Shown here: piece after piece, positions 16,002-24,565 of the stretch | Layout: every line of letters starts with the position of its first letter | How positions within the stretch are numbered: position 1 is the first letter of the stretch | Assembly (NCBI GenBank): GCA_041648175.1 | Contig: JBAZPO010000012.1 | Span: forward strand, 1-64,000 | Source: Desulfobaccales bacterium | GTDB taxonomy: Bacteria > Desulfobacterota > Desulfobaccia > Desulfobaccales > 0-14-0-80-60-11 | Length of the DNA: 64,000 nt | Reading direction: 5' to 3' | Made by a program: the position numbers and the translations under genes | The notes under the pieces: model-generated | Database searches by the model: none | The model's input: only the letters and a program-made list of their open reading frames with translations | What the model was told of the DNA's origin: nothing

Positions 16002-16286
16002 ATGCACTGCGAAACTTTGAAACCAGGGGTAGATTGTACCTTTATGACTAAGAAAGGCTGTTCGTTCAACGGCGGCAGCTGTAAACCGGTGGTAACGGAA
16101 TGTGAAGGCTGCGACCGGATCATGGGATCCAATGGCAGCTCCTTCTGTGGTTCTTTTCCGGACCCCACCTCCAAATGGCGCCGGGGGCCCTGTAATCTAG
16201 CCACTCACGTGAAAGCCGAAAAGAAAGAGATTGCCCATAAAACCAATCCTCTGAAGGCCTCCAAACGCAAAGCCGCCGGCCACTAA
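16002..16286 (+). CDS. PxxKW family cysteine-rich protein
   Basis: This 94-residue protein has about ten cysteines in pairs and singles (CTFMTKKGC, CKPVVTECEGC). It contains the family hallmark PTSKW inside FPDPTSKWRRGPC, near residues 54-66, and ends in a short basic tail. The family is known from deltaproteobacteria and is thought to bind metal; no activity is established. AAGGGGGG lies at a good distance before the ATG. The Fur-box-like promoter fits an iron-linked role. It is monocistronic, facing the aspartate aminotransferase gene on the other strand. Confidence 0.85.
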   Translation: MHCETLKPGVDCTFMTKKGCSFNGGSCKPVVTECEGCDRIMGSNGSSFCGSFPDPTSKWRRGPCNLATHVKAEKKEIAHKTNPLKASKRKAAGH

Positions 16287-16362
16287 GCAGGCATTGAACG
16301 GACAGCGCGGCTCGACTGTAAAAGCCGGCCGCGCTCTCCGCAATATCTTTCCGATTTAATCT

Positions 16363-17559
16363 TTATTTCCCCAACTTCTCCAAGGCTGCCTTAATCCGGC
16401 TTAATCCCGTGGCAATGCGCTCCCGGGATGTGGCATAGGAAAATCTCAGGCACTTGTCTTCTCCGAATTCGCCTCCCGGCACCGCCGCCACCTGGGCCTC
16501 TTCCAGGAGGTAGGCCGCCAGGGCCCCGGACCGTGATTGGCCCGGCTCGACCTTGAGCCTGTCATAATACGCCGAAAAATTAGGAAAGAGATAGAAGGCT
16601 CCTCCGGGCTTGATGGTGGTGACCCCGGGGATCGAAAGCGTCCGCCGATAGATATCGTCCCGGCGCCAGGCAAATTCCGTCAACATGGTCTGCACCGAAT
16701 CCTGGGGGCCGTTCAAGGCCTCTACCGCGGCCTTCTGTGAGATGGAGGTGGGGTTCGAGGTGCTCTGGCTCTGGAGAGTATCCGCCGCCTTGATCCCGAC
16801 CTCCGGTCCGGCCAGGTAGCCGATGCGCCAGCCGGTCATGGCATAAGCCTTGGAGACCCCGTTGAGGATGAAGGTCCGGGCCTTCAATTCCGGCGATAGC
16901 ATGGCCATATTCACAAACTTGGCCCCGTCAAACAGGATCTTGTCATAGATATCATCCGAGATCACAGAGAGCCCGGCCGAAAGCACCACTTCCCCCAGGG
17001 CCGCCAGTTCGTCTTTGGTATAGACGCCGCCGGTGGGGTTGGAGGGGCTGTTAATCACAATGGCCTTGGTCCGGGGGGTGAGCTGCGCCTTTAACTCCGC
17101 CGCGGTGAGCTTAAAGCCGTTTTCTTCCCGGGTGGGGACGACCACCGGCGTGGCTTCGGCCAGCATGACCATGGGCACATAAGAAACCCAGAAGGGCGCG
17201 GGAATGATGACTTCGTCGCCCTTCTCGAAGAGCACTTGAAACAAATTGTAGAGGCCGTGCTTGCCGCCGCAGGACACCAGGATTTCGCTGGGCTTATAGC
17301 TCAAGCTGTAATCGCCCTGGAACTTATTGATAATGGCCGCTTTCAGTTCCGGGGTGCCCCCCACCGGCGTATAACGGGTAAAACCCTCCTGGATGGCCCG
17401 GATGCCGGCCTCCCGGATGTTGTCCGGGGTGTCGAAGTCCGGCTCTCCAACCCCGAAATTGACTATATCGACCCCCTGCGCCTTGAGCTGATTGGCCTTG
17501 GCATTGAGGGCCAGGGTGGCGGAAGGGGGAATCTGGCGGATACGGCTGGCAAGTTGCAT
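16363..17559 (-). CDS. Pyridoxal phosphate-dependent aspartate aminotransferase family protein
   Basis: This 398-residue class I aminotransferase has the PLP-lysine in NGVSKAYAMTGWRIG (about residues 233-247). The substrate/PLP contact segments NSPSNPTGGVY and SDDIYDKI are also present, as is the C-terminal substrate-binding arginine in CLRFSYATSRE. It most likely moves amino groups between aspartate and 2-oxoglutarate or aromatic keto acids (AspC/AatA type, subgroup I-beta). Its length is typical. It is a single minus-strand gene, convergent with the PxxKW gene and divergent from NAD kinase; the 130-bp gap to nadK must contain both promoters. Confidence 0.92.
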   Translation of the reverse strand: MQLASRIRQIPPSATLALNAKANQLKAQGVDIVNFGVGEPDFDTPDNIREAGIRAIQEGFTRYTPVGGTPELKAAIINKFQGDYSLSYKPSEILVSCGGKHGLYNLFQVLFEKGDEVIIPAPFWVSYVPMVMLAEATPVVVPTREENGFKLTAAELKAQLTPRTKAIVINSPSNPTGGVYTKDELAALGEVVLSAGLSVISDDIYDKILFDGAKFVNMAMLSPELKARTFILNGVSKAYAMTGWRIGYLAGPEVGIKAADTLQSQSTSNPTSISQKAAVEALNGPQDSVQTMLTEFAWRRDDIYRRTLSIPGVTTIKPGGAFYLFPNFSAYYDRLKVEPGQSRSGALAAYLLEEAQVAAVPGGEFGEDKCLRFSYATSRERIATGLSRIKAALEKLGK

Positions 17560-17689
17560 GGTGACTCCTTTGTCGATAAAAATTTTAAGGGGAAAGGGAA
17601 ATTTCGCACCCTCCTCCAGAATCTCACAGTGACAATCTTATAAAAATTATCTAACATTATGAAAATTGTCAACCGGGGGAGGCCTGCCC

Positions 17690-18538
17690 GTGAAGTCGGT
17701 CGCCATTATCACCAAAAAGTTTAAACCCGATGCCCTGGAAGCGGGCCGGGCTTTGCAGACCTGGCTCGAGGGCCGCGGGATCAAGGCGTGTCATTTCGAA
17801 AATGAGCCCGAGCCTCATATCCAGCCTCTGCCTGAGGATGTCGAATTCATCGTGGTGATGGGAGGCGACGGCACCATCTTGAGTGTAGCCCGGCATTACG
17901 GCGGCAAGGGCGTGCCCATTTTCGGGGTCAATATGGGAGGCCTGGGGTTTTTGACGGAAATCTCCTCGGATGAACTCTACCCCTCCATGGCCGAGCATGT
18001 GCTCACCGGCAAATTTGAAGTGGAAGAGCGCCTGATGCTCACTGCTACCCTGTTCCGACAGGGCCGGATGGCCTGGCAGGAAAACGTCTTAAACGACGCA
18101 GTGATCAACAAAGGCGCTTTGGCCCGCATCGCCGAAATGAGAACCTGGATAGACGGGGAATATCTCACCGTCTACCGGGCCGACGGGCTCATCGTCGCCA
18201 CCCCCACGGGATCCACGGCCTATAATCTGTCCGCCGGAGGCCCCATTGTTTACCCGACCCTGCGCCACCTGATCTTGCTGCCCATCTGCTCCCATACCCT
18301 GAGCAACCGTCCTCTCATTCTGCCGGACACGGTCACGGTGGCTGTCTCTCTGGACGAAAAAGTCCAGGATGTTTACCTCACCCTGGACGGCCAGGTGGGT
18401 CAGGCCATGGAGCCGGGCGACCGGCTAGAAATCCACCGGGCTCCCTGCTATCTGAAGATAGTGAAGTCGCCCTACCGCAGTCATTTTGAAATCCTGCGCA
18501 CCAAATTGGGCTGGGGCGAATTGGGGGTGTGTAAGTAG
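17690..18538 (+). CDS. nadK: NAD kinase
   Basis: This 282-residue protein would phosphorylate NAD to NADP. It carries the catalytic VVMGGDGTILSVARH motif, then NMGGLGFLTE, and the TPTGSTAYNLSAGGP segment of the NAD-kinase fold. The start chosen is GTG 17690 (KSVAIITKKF), which has GGGGGAGG at ideal distance; an in-frame TTG at 17666 would lie upstream of that site. It is followed at 48 bp by fdhD on the same strand. Confidence 0.95.
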   Translation: MKSVAIITKKFKPDALEAGRALQTWLEGRGIKACHFENEPEPHIQPLPEDVEFIVVMGGDGTILSVARHYGGKGVPIFGVNMGGLGFLTEISSDELYPSMAEHVLTGKFEVEERLMLTATLFRQGRMAWQENVLNDAVINKGALARIAEMRTWIDGEYLTVYRADGLIVATPTGSTAYNLSAGGPIVYPTLRHLILLPICSHTLSNRPLILPDTVTVAVSLDEKVQDVYLTLDGQVGQAMEPGDRLEIHRAPCYLKIVKSPYRSHFEILRTKLGWGELGVCK

Positions 18539-18586
18539 GCAGGGGTTCTGGTTGATATTATTACCTGAGGTCACCTCTATAAAACT

Positions 18587-19399
18587 ATGGATGAACCTAT
18601 TAAAGAGTTTCCTGTTTGGCGTTTTGGCCACGGCAAGATCGAATCCGCCCGAGACCGGGTGGCGGTGGAAGAGCCCCTGGAAATCCGCTTGGGGGGCGAG
18701 CCCTTTCAGGTGCTCATGCGCCTGCCGGGTTTGGAAAAGGAACTGGCCCTGGGCTTTCTTTACACTGAAGGCATCGTCCGGGACCTGGCCGAGGTCATCA
18801 CCATTCACTTCTGCGGCACCGCCACCGACCCCCTGCTACCCCCCAACGTAGTGGATATCAGCTTGACGCCAGAGGCCCTGGCCCGGCGGGGCCGCCGCCA
18901 CTTGGAAGTGTCTTATTCCAGTTGCGGTCTCTGCGCCAAGGAGGCGGTCAGCGAGATCTGCCAGAAGGTCCCCAAGGTGGACAGCCCCCTCACCGTTGCT
19001 CCGGCCAAGCTCTTCGCACTGATGGAACGGCTCCATGATTTTCAGACCGTCTTTAAGGCCACCGGCGGCACCCACGCCGTGGCCCTGGCCAGCCCCGACG
19101 GCCAGGTCTTCATCCCCGCCGAAGACGTGGGCCGCCATAACGCCATGGATAAGGTCATCGGCCGGGCCGTCCTCACCCGTCAGAACCTCACGGGCCTGGT
19201 GGCCCTGCTCAGCGGCCGCATCAGCTTCGAGATGGCCTTAAAATGCATTCGGGCCGGCATCCCGATCCTGGCCGCAGTCTCGGCCCCCACTTCCATGGCC
19301 CTGGAACTGGCCCAGGAATTGAACCTCACCACCGTGGGCTTCGTCAGGGGCCAACGCCTCAATATCTACACCGCTCCACAACGCCTGGCGGATATTTAA
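18587..19399 (+). CDS. fdhD: Formate dehydrogenase accessory sulfurtransferase FdhD
   Basis: This 270-residue protein transfers sulfur from a cysteine desulfurase to the molybdenum/tungsten cofactor of formate dehydrogenase. The persulfide-carrying motif SCGLCAKE (about residues 107-114) and the ATGGTHAVALA and EDVGRHNAMDK segments are all present. No formate dehydrogenase gene is visible in the window, so its client enzyme is encoded elsewhere. Its presence points to Mo/W-dependent formate metabolism, fitting an anaerobic sulfate reducer or syntroph. Confidence 0.94.
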   Translation: MDEPIKEFPVWRFGHGKIESARDRVAVEEPLEIRLGGEPFQVLMRLPGLEKELALGFLYTEGIVRDLAEVITIHFCGTATDPLLPPNVVDISLTPEALARRGRRHLEVSYSSCGLCAKEAVSEICQKVPKVDSPLTVAPAKLFALMERLHDFQTVFKATGGTHAVALASPDGQVFIPAEDVGRHNAMDKVIGRAVLTRQNLTGLVALLSGRISFEMALKCIRAGIPILAAVSAPTSMALELAQELNLTTVGFVRGQRLNIYTAPQRLADI

Positions 19400-19457
19400 A
19401 AAGCATTGGGAAAGGTGGCCAGGTGCCGACGGCCCCTACCCCCTCTCCCGACCTCAT

Positions 19458-19488
19458 AAAAAAGGGCGACCCAATGGGTCGCCCCTAC
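19458..19488 (-). terminator. Terminator of the Tim44-like gene, built on a dispersed hairpin
   Basis: GGGCGACCC (19464-19472) pairs with GGGTCGCCC (19476-19484). On the minus strand the stem is followed by TTTTTTAT, giving an intrinsic terminator 14 bp after the Tim44-like stop. The sequence ends in CCCCTAC as in other dispersed repeats in the window. Confidence 0.75.
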
Positions 19489-19501
19489 TGAAAACTATCC
19501 T

Positions 19502-20506
19502 TTAAGACTGGTTGATGGCGGACAGTTGCCAGGCGTTATTGCCTACGGGACGGGTGAAGGTCCAGTACTCCTCGAACTTCACCGGCTCCGTTTTGCTCCC
19601 GGAGGTCACCTGGCCGCTGGCTTCATCCACGTTGTAATCCAGCAGGTTGGCATAGACCCGCGCGGTAATGAAATCGGAGCCCGATTCCTGCCAGGCTTCG
19701 GTGATATCCACGGACCGCACCGCGATATTTTCCAGGCGGTTGATCACCTTCTGGGCTTTAAGCTTGTCCGCGTCTTCCTGGAAACCCCGGTACATTTCGT
19801 CCGTCATCAAGGTCCTGACAGGAGCCATATCCCGGTTGGCCCAGGCGCCCTGGATCTTGAAGAAAGTATCCATGCCCAGGTCCTGGAATTTGGCTTCGTC
19901 AAAAGAAGGATCGTATTGCCGGATATTGGCCAGTCCTCCCTCCAGGTCCCGGTCGCCGGCCGGCGCTGCACCCTGAGGCTGGTCATAGAGCGGTGCGTAC
20001 TGCGGCTGCGGCGGCAACTCCACGGTGCCGCTGCTCTGATAATATCCCGCAGTGGCAGTGGCCTCCCGGCGCTTTTTCTTGATGTACCAGTAGATCAGGT
20101 AGGCAATTCCCGCCAGCAGCAGGATATCGAACATGCCAATGCCGCCCCCACCGCCGCCGGCGACTCCGCCCCCACTATGGGCCGAAGATCCGCCGAACAG
20201 GCTATGGAAAAGCATCCCGCCGGCCAGGCCGCCCAGGATACCGCCGCCCATGCTCCGCAGGAAGCTCCCCGATTGAGACGGTCCAGGCGCGGGTGTTGAC
20301 GGTCTGGTGGGGTTGTAGGTGGAGGATGGCTGGCTGGGCCGGGGAGCGGTGTAGGGTGCAGGAGCCGTCATGGAGCGAGAGCCGCGGCTGCCCATGGAAC
20401 GGCCGCCTCCCGCCCGGGCCCAGGCCTCCAGTTGTAATGCCCAGGTACACAGGAACACCAGGGCAAAAAGGAATATGGTACCTTTTGTCCAGGTTTTTAA
20501 TGACAT
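19502..20506 (-). CDS. Tim44-like domain-containing membrane protein
   Basis: This 334-residue protein has a signal peptide (about 1-28, ending AWARA). A low-complexity Ser/Pro/Gly linker follows, with a first hydrophobic patch near 92-106. A transmembrane helix (about 128-142: FDILLLAGIAYLIYW) is followed by a KKKRRE stop-transfer sequence. The C-terminal Tim44-like domain (about 190-330) contains DLGMDTFFKIQGAWANRD. Bacterial Tim44-like proteins are of unknown function; the mitochondrial relative links the import motor to the membrane. The glycine run GGGVAGGGGGGIG before the helix is typical. Confidence 0.88.
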   Translation of the reverse strand: MSLKTWTKGTIFLFALVFLCTWALQLEAWARAGGGRSMGSRGSRSMTAPAPYTAPRPSQPSSTYNPTRPSTPAPGPSQSGSFLRSMGGGILGGLAGGMLFHSLFGGSSAHSGGGVAGGGGGGIGMFDILLLAGIAYLIYWYIKKKRREATATAGYYQSSGTVELPPQPQYAPLYDQPQGAAPAGDRDLEGGLANIRQYDPSFDEAKFQDLGMDTFFKIQGAWANRDMAPVRTLMTDEMYRGFQEDADKLKAQKVINRLENIAVRSVDITEAWQESGSDFITARVYANLLDYNVDEASGQVTSGSKTEPVKFEEYWTFTRPVGNNAWQLSAINQS

Positions 20507-21415
20507 CGATTTCCTCCGAATTTTCGGTGATAGGCAATGATTAAGTATTTTTAATATTATATCTGTTCAGCCGATACGAATCACGTTAATTCGACGGCAT
20601 CTCCAAAGACCTGGGAAGGATCAGACTGCAAGCCATTTCATACCGAGTTGCGTTCAAAGGGCAAATTTTAACAGGCGGAGGCTCTGGCCTATGCCTGCAC
20701 AGGCGAGACGCCTGTGCCACCATTTGAAGGCGAATCGGTATCAAAACTTTCCTTCGATAAGCATGGTCATTTTTAGTGTAGCGAAAAATTTTATATTTTA
20801 TCAAGTTGAGAGCTTTGGTTTTATCAGGATGATAGAAAAAACGGCTTTTAAACGGCCTTTACCCCCTCAAAATGACCCCAAAAATCGTGGAAAATTGCCA
20901 GGCGCAGGCCGATTGGACGGGCAAATCCGGCACATGTGCCGGGACATTGTCGAGGTACCCTCGCCATATACCCGGTCTAAACCCGCGTGCAAGCGCGTTC
21001 CGGTCGAGGCGGTGCTAGGGTTGTCACGCCCTTGTCCCGCGCTTGTCCCGGGGTAAATATTTGGTTTTCGTAAAACTTAGCTAGTAATATCAATGAATTA
21101 ATGATGGACCGGCATTTTTGTCCCGGGACGCGGCACGGGTGGGACGGCTGGAGCCTGCCCATTTTTCTCAGGTTGGCCAGTGGTGATTCGCTTTTATCCC
21201 GGCAAGGCATGGAGACAGCATAAACTCAGGACTGCGATGCATCCAACAACGATATGAAAGATGACAGGCTTTTCAAGTGTGCATTATTAGGAATTGCAGA
21301 GCTGAAATGTAACGGTGGTTATAATCAGTGCCAAAAGTTTTTTCTTATTCACCCCTCCCCTCTCCCACAAGGGGAGAGGGGAATAGAAGGAAAGAACTTT
21401 AGACTAGCACTTTAA
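20507..21415. other. Large gene-free stretch with dispersed hairpins
   Basis: Roughly 900 bp contain no supported gene. Two repeat-family hairpins are visible: GCACAGGC/GCCTGTGC at 20697-20717 and CCCCTCTCCC/GGGAGAGGGG at 21357-21381. The middle (about 20940-21150) is GC-rich with several GTCCCGG/CCGGGAC pairings that could fold, but I recognise no RNA family. Short open frames lack ribosome binding sites. A decayed gene or an unrecognised RNA remains possible. Confidence 0.5.
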
Positions 21416-22147
21416 CTATTTTCCTTCCGGCTTGACCCCCATTTTTTCCAACTCTCCGCAGCAAAGGGTGCTCCCCAGCCGGCACCCCGCCTGAAAGTCG
21501 GCAACGGCCTTGTCCGGTTCTTTCAAATGGTGGCGATAGATATTCCCCCGGAAAAAATAAGATAGGGCCAGGTCGGGTTGCAACCCAATTGCCGTAGTGA
21601 AGTCGTTCACCGCCTTCTGATATTCAGCCTGGCAAAACCAGGCCATGCCTCGCTTGTTGAAGACCCAGGGGTCTCGGGGAGCCAGTCTGGCGGCTCGATT
21701 GAGGTCGGCGATGGCCTCGTCGAACTTACCTACCTGGGCCAGGCAATCTCCCCTTTGCTTGCAGGCCTCGGCGTTTTTGGGGTCACACTTCATAACCTGT
21801 GAATAAACCAAAATGGCCTCGGGGCGCCGGTCCATTTCCACCAAGAGGTCCCCCTTGAGCAGGAGGGCCTTGATGTTATCGGGGTTATCCGTCAGGGCCT
21901 TGTCCACATCCTCCAGGGCTTCTTTCTTGCGCCCCAAGCCATTCAGGGCCAGGGCGCGATAGTACCTGGCCTCGACCACCTGGGGATAGCGGTCTATGTA
22001 TCCATTAAGCAGTTTCAGGGCTTCCTCATTGTGACCCACTTTCTGGGCCTCCATCCCTTTTACCAGAAGCGCCTGTCCGGCCCAGGCCGGCACCGCCAGA
22101 ACCACCAAGCCCAATAGGTATGTAACCACAATTTGTCGTATTATCAT
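21416..22147 (-). CDS. Exported tetratricopeptide repeat protein
   Basis: This 243-residue protein has a signal peptide (about 1-23, PAWAG). It then has five or six TPR units, for example NEEALKLLNGYIDRYPQVVE, KKEALEDVDKALTDNPDNIK and FDEAIADLNRAARLAPRDP. A C-terminal half-unit, GCRLGSTLCCGE, contains a cysteine pair. TPRs bind other proteins; the partner is unknown and probably periplasmic. It stands alone on the minus strand, with a hairpin repeat downstream at 21357-21381. Confidence 0.88.
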   Translation of the reverse strand: MIIRQIVVTYLLGLVVLAVPAWAGQALLVKGMEAQKVGHNEEALKLLNGYIDRYPQVVEARYYRALALNGLGRKKEALEDVDKALTDNPDNIKALLLKGDLLVEMDRRPEAILVYSQVMKCDPKNAEACKQRGDCLAQVGKFDEAIADLNRAARLAPRDPWVFNKRGMAWFCQAEYQKAVNDFTTAIGLQPDLALSYFFRGNIYRHHLKEPDKAVADFQAGCRLGSTLCCGELEKMGVKPEGK

Positions 22148-22202
22148 TGTCGGCCTCCTTGCCGCCTTCGGGAGATCAGTCGAAAAGCCCTGCGCAAGGA
22201 CG

Positions 22203-22239
22203 ATAAAAGGTCATCTGCCCAGGCGGATGACCTTTTATA
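22203..22239 (-). terminator. Intrinsic terminator after htpX
   Basis: ATAAAAGGTCATCTGC pairs with GCGGATGACCTTTTAT with one mismatch. The stem ends in A/T tracts on both sides, so it can work in either direction. It lies 28 bp past the htpX stop codon on the minus strand. Confidence 0.8.
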
Positions 22240-22266
22240 CCATGAATTGATTTTGCCCTTCCAGCC

Positions 22267-23112
22267 TTAATAGCTGCGCATGGCCCTCAGGCGCGCCACC
22301 CGCTCTTCGATGGGCGGGTGGGTGCTGAAGAGGTTCATGAGGCTGCTGCCCGTCAACGGATTGACGATAAACATGTGGGCCGTGGCTGGGCTGGCGTCCA
22401 TGGGGGCCCGCTGCACTCCCATGGAGAGCTTCTCCAGGGCCCGGGCCAGAGATTCGGGGTTGTGGGCCAGGTGGGCCCCGGTCTCATCCGCCAGGTACTC
22501 CCGGGACCGGGAGACGGCCATCTGGATGAGCATCGCGGCGATGGGCGCGATGATGGACATCACTAAAATTCCGATAATCCCTCCCCTTTCGTCGTCATCC
22601 CGCGAGCCGCCAAAGATGGCCCCGAACCGGGCCATGTCCGCCAGGATCATGATGGCCCCGGCCATGGTCGCGGCAATGGTGGAAATGAGGATGTCCCGGT
22701 TCCGCACGTGGCCGATCTCATGGGCCAGGACCCCTTTCAATTCCGCGGGGGTGAGCAGGCGCAGGATGCCTTCGGTGGCCGCCACCGCAGCGTGCTCCGG
22801 GTTGCGGCCCGTGGCGAAGGCATTGGGCGAATCATCGGGAATGATATAAACCCGGGGCTTGGGGATACCTGCCTCATGGGCCAGTTCATCTACGATTTGG
22901 TGAAGCTGCGGGGCGTCGGCGGGCGTCGTTTCCTGAGCTCCGTACATCTTCAAGACGATTTTATCGGAAAACCAGTAGCTGAAGAAGTTCATGGCCAGGG
23001 CCAGGATAAAGGCCACATACATGCCGGAGCGGCCGCCCAGGATTCTTCCCATAAAGATGAGAAACGCGGTCAAGCCGGCCAGTAAAAGCACGGTTTTGAT
23101 TCTGTTTTCCAT
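22267..23112 (-). CDS. htpX: Zinc metalloprotease HtpX
   Basis: This 281-residue membrane protease of the M48 family degrades misfolded membrane proteins. Two N-terminal helices (about 7-22 and 31-48) precede the catalytic HEIGH motif (131-135). Two more hydrophobic segments (about 145-165 and 180-202) and the third ligand region SREYLADETGA follow. The ATG at 23112 (MENRIKT) has GGGAG upstream and matches family length; the longer frame adds 18 unlikely residues. With Lon elsewhere in the window this adds to the quality-control set. Confidence 0.94.
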   Translation of the reverse strand: MENRIKTVLLLAGLTAFLIFMGRILGGRSGMYVAFILALAMNFFSYWFSDKIVLKMYGAQETTPADAPQLHQIVDELAHEAGIPKPRVYIIPDDSPNAFATGRNPEHAAVAATEGILRLLTPAELKGVLAHEIGHVRNRDILISTIAATMAGAIMILADMARFGAIFGGSRDDDERGGIIGILVMSIIAPIAAMLIQMAVSRSREYLADETGAHLAHNPESLARALEKLSMGVQRAPMDASPATAHMFIVNPLTGSSLMNLFSTHPPIEERVARLRAMRSY

Positions 23113-23204
23113 ATGTTTGCTCCCTATCCGGCGTTTTTCCCTCCCGGAAAAATCGCCAGTCTTCATTTCTTCTTTTAGACTGCAAATTTACTTAAATATT
23201 AAAA

Positions 23205-24029
23205 TCAGTCCGAGGGCTTGTCAAGGGAATCCGGGGGTTCGCTTTGATGGGTAAGATATAGAAAATATTCCTGATTCCCTTTGGGACCCTTCAGGGGCGC
23301 GGGAAACCCCGGGCTAACATTAAAGCCTAGAGCGGCCGCAGCCGCGGCCACCCTCTGCACCGCGTCTTGCTGCAACTTCAGATCTCGCACGACCCCGCCT
23401 TTGCCCACCTGGCCTCTGCCTACTTCGAATTGGGGCTTGACCATGGCGACGATTTCACCCTCCGGACGGAGGAACTCCTGGATCTTCGGCAGCACCAAAG
23501 TTAGGGAGATGAAGGAAAGATCGAGGGTAGCGAGGTCGATAAGCTCGGGAATGGCCTCTCGGGGCAGGTGGCGGATATTCACACGTTCCAATACCACCAC
23601 CCGGGGATCGTTTCTCAAGACGGCGTCCAGTTGGCCATAGCCCACGTCCACGGCATAGACCTTGCGGGCGCCGCGGGTGAGCAGGCAGTGGGTAAAACCA
23701 CCGGTGGAGGCCCCCACATCGAGGGCCACCTTGCCCTCTAGGGCCACTTGAAAATGATCCAGGGCCCCGGCCAGTTTCTCCCCACCCCGGCTGACAAAGG
23801 GAGGCGACTCCTTCAGGGTGACCCGGACCTCATCCGGCACCAAGGCGCCGGCCTTGGGCGCGGACAGGCCCTCCACCTGCACCCGCCCGGCCAGGATCAA
23901 GGCTTGGGCCTGGGCCCGGCTCTTAGCCAGACCCCGGGTCACCAAGAGTTGATCCAGGCGAGTTTTGGGCTTTGGGTTTCCGGTTTTCAGTTTGAGGTTT
24001 CCGGTTTTCTCTTTTTTCCCGCCGGCCAA
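23205..24029 (-). CDS. tlyA: TlyA family rRNA (cytidine-2'-O)-methyltransferase
   Basis: This 274-residue protein has an S4 RNA-binding domain (about 24-80, RLDQLLVTRGLAKSRAQA). An FtsJ-type methyltransferase domain follows, with the SAM motif DVGASTGGFT (about 104-113) and the catalytic lysines in MVKPQFEVG and PKGNQEYFLYL. TlyA proteins methylate cytidines of 16S/23S rRNA and are often misnamed hemolysin A. The start is uncertain: the open frame begins with a TTG, and the first 20 or so codons come from a direct repeat of AAAACCGGAAACC, a sequence otherwise intergenic. Confidence 0.88.
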   Translation of the reverse strand: MAGGKKEKTGNLKLKTGNPKPKTRLDQLLVTRGLAKSRAQAQALILAGRVQVEGLSAPKAGALVPDEVRVTLKESPPFVSRGGEKLAGALDHFQVALEGKVALDVGASTGGFTHCLLTRGARKVYAVDVGYGQLDAVLRNDPRVVVLERVNIRHLPREAIPELIDLATLDLSFISLTLVLPKIQEFLRPEGEIVAMVKPQFEVGRGQVGKGGVVRDLKLQQDAVQRVAAAAAALGFNVSPGFPAPLKGPKGNQEYFLYLTHQSEPPDSLDKPSD

Positions 24030-24117
24030 GCGAACTGGAGAACGATAATGCTCAAGGCATTATATTCCCATTTGTTTAGAGAGTGACGGAGTTCTGATTG
24101 TTAGAATTCCAGCCACC

Positions 24118-24468
24118 TTATAATTCCGGAGCGGTCCCGGGGACGAGGCAGACAACCACCAATAACTCCTTGCCGGGATTCCGCAATTGATGCATCTCAT
24201 TGGCGGGGATAAGGACTACTTTGCCAGGCTTGATCGGGTTCCAGCAGTTATTACCGAAGACCTCGCCCTCCCCGGCATGGATAAACATCTCATGCTCCCA
24301 ATCATGGGTATGCATCGGCGTATGGCCTCCGGGAGCTATCTCAAATACCCGCATATAAAAATTATCGCCGCCGTCATTCTTACCGATGACCACCCGGGCG
24401 TCTATGCCCTTGGCCTGGTCATTATCAAAATGCGTGGCGCTGACTTCACGATACTGCTTAAGTTGCAT
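24118..24468 (-). CDS. Cupin domain-containing protein
   Basis: This 116-residue single-domain beta barrel shows cupin motif 1, HTPMHTHDWEHEMFIHAGEG (two histidines, a glutamate). Cupin motif 2 is PANEMHQLRN with the last histidine. These four residues would bind one metal ion. Small cupins of this kind range from isomerases to regulators or storage proteins, so no function can be given. It lies between dxs and tlyA on the same strand, separated from dxs by a terminator, so it is transcribed separately. Confidence 0.88.
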   Translation of the reverse strand: MQLKQYREVSATHFDNDQAKGIDARVVIGKNDGGDNFYMRVFEIAPGGHTPMHTHDWEHEMFIHAGEGEVFGNNCWNPIKPGKVVLIPANEMHQLRNPGKELLVVVCLVPGTAPEL

Positions 24469-24511
24469 ATATCCTCCGGTGATGCAAGGATTACTCCCTT
24501 AATAAAAAAAT

Positions 24512-24541
24512 GAAAAAGGCAGGGATCATTGCCCCCTGCCT
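24512..24541 (-). terminator. Intrinsic terminator of the dxs operon
   Basis: GGCAGGG (24518-24524) pairs with CCCTGCC (24534-24540). On the minus strand the stem is followed by TTTTTCATTTTTTT. It lies 25 bp after the dxs stop and ends the xseA-xseB-ispA-dxs run. Confidence 0.85.
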
Positions 24542-24565
24542 TGTCTGCCTTAACCGAAACCCTCT

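Noticed and set aside
18587..19399. Possible formate dehydrogenase locus around fdhD
   Set aside because: Only the accessory gene is present; neighbours are NAD kinase and a Tim44-like protein.
20940..21200. GC-rich foldable region as a riboswitch or structured RNA
   Set aside because: Several complementary GTCCCGG blocks occur, but no conserved core of any riboswitch, 6S RNA, SRP RNA or RNase P RNA that I know.
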